From contig NZ_CP025113.1 in the NCBI RefSeq assembly GCF_002831585.1, positions 3,983,001-4,047,000 of the forward strand: DNA of 64,000 nucleotides, written 5' to 3'. The notes beneath the pieces were generated by a model. The model saw only the letters and a list, made by a program, of their open reading frames with translations, was not told where the DNA came from and made no database searches. The DNA comes from Bradyrhizobium sp. SK17. GTDB taxonomy: Bacteria > Pseudomonadota > Alphaproteobacteria > Rhizobiales > Xanthobacteraceae. The translations under genes and the position numbers were made by a program. The first letter of the stretch is position 1. Each line of letters opens with the position of its first letter. Positions 63,649-64,000 of the stretch are shown piece after piece.

Positions 63649-64000
63649 TGCTGTTCCTCGATGGCTGCGGCCACGCGCAGCGCCTGGACGGTCTCCGCGA
63701 CGTCGTGGGCGCGGATGATGCGGGCGCCATTCTGCGCGGCGATCAGATGCGCCGCGAGCGAGCCGCCGATCCGCTGTTGCGGTTCCGACGGCACCACCGT
63801 GCCGATGAAGCGCTTGCGTGAGGCGCCGACCAGCACCGGCAGGCGGAATGCGTCGAGCTCGGCGAGCCGCGCCAGCGCCATCATGCTCTGCTCCGGCGTC
63901 TTGCCGAAGCCGATACCGGGATCTAGCACGATCTGGTCGGGCGCAATGCCGGCGCGTGCGGCGATCTCGAGCGAGCGTTCAAAGAAAGCGGCAATGTCCC
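63645..64000 (-). CDS. folP: dihydropteroate synthase (5' part missing)
   Basis: Only the C-terminal ~118 residues are inside the window; the gene starts beyond the right edge. Diagnostic segments: IVLDPGIGFGKTPEQ, LVGASRKRFIG with the sulfonamide/phosphate-binding Lys-Arg region, and RAHDVAETVQALRVAAAI. The enzyme joins hydroxymethyldihydropterin pyrophosphate to p-aminobenzoate. Overlaps folB by ATGA. Confidence 0.95.
   Translation of the reverse strand, partial: DIAAFFERSLEIAARAGIAPDQIVLDPGIGFGKTPEQSMMALARLAELDAFRLPVLVGASRKRFIGTVVPSEPQQRIGGSLAAHLIAAQNGARIIRAHDVAETVQALRVAAAIEEQQ

Overview
The window is high-GC alphaproteobacterial chromosome, most likely Bradyrhizobium or a close relative in the Nitrobacteraceae. 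The evidence is the imuA-imuB-dnaE2 mutasome with a GAAC-N7-GAAC SOS box, a Tat-exported beta-helix protein of the TIGR03808 type, many short palindromic repeats of the Bradyrhizobium/Rhodopseudomonas kind, and a split methylmalonyl-CoA mutase. No rRNA, tRNA, CRISPR array, prophage or plasmid function was seen. It is mostly core and metabolic DNA, with a repeat-rich stretch around 20.3-27.1 kb.

Layout. 0-1.7 kb: leftward metallophosphoesterase, cupredoxin and ECF sigma factor (cut by the edge). 1.9-2.7 kb: a GFA-fold protein and a 72-residue His-rich protein closed by a strong terminator. 2.8-6.4 kb: a phosphonoacetate-use cluster (phnA hydrolase, GlpT-like MFS transporter, divergent LysR regulator). 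6.4-16.4 kb: kup, an alpha/beta hydrolase and GMC oxidoreductase pair, a dienelactone hydrolase, a small membrane protein, an M20 amidohydrolase, and a P450 divergent from a LysR gene. 16.4-18.1 kb: a PiT phosphate transporter. 18.6-26.4 kb: a UdgX-type uracil-DNA-binding protein divergent from imuA-imuB-dnaE2, with the SOS box between them; imuB and dnaE2 are both interrupted by the same palindromic repeat. 26.4-27.05 kb: a REP-flanked RAYT transposase with one nonsense codon.

27-40.5 kb: a GlcG/HbpS-like secreted protein, an uncharacterised HExxH protein, a CoA transferase, an HME-type RND adaptor and pump, an exported amidohydrolase, a TolC-like protein, an acetyl-CoA hydrolase/transferase and an enoyl-CoA hydratase. 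40.6-47 kb: a signalling district with an ECF/NrsF pair, a DUF2336 protein, a GGDEF cyclase and a second ECF/anti-sigma pair. 47-50.3 kb: a 728-bp gap with a terminator, two orphan proteins and the TIGR03808-type protein. 50.5-57.3 kb: a benzoylformate-decarboxylase-like ThDP enzyme, an SDR, pyroglutamyl peptidase, meaB, a rhomboid protease and an SRPBCC protein. 57.3-62.7 kb: the mutase operon (small subunit, GFA protein, large subunit, DUF3298 protein). 62.8-64 kb: folK, folB and the 3' part of folP.

How parts work together. Mutase subunits and MeaB handle the propionyl-CoA branch through methylmalonyl-CoA. PhnA, the transporter and the LysR protein form a self-contained phosphonoacetate module. 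ImuA/ImuB/DnaE2 is the SOS-inducible mutagenic polymerase system, and its two broken reading frames are the most striking observation here. Coordinates of starts were chosen by eye from reading frame, family N-termini and ribosome-binding sites; no database search was possible.
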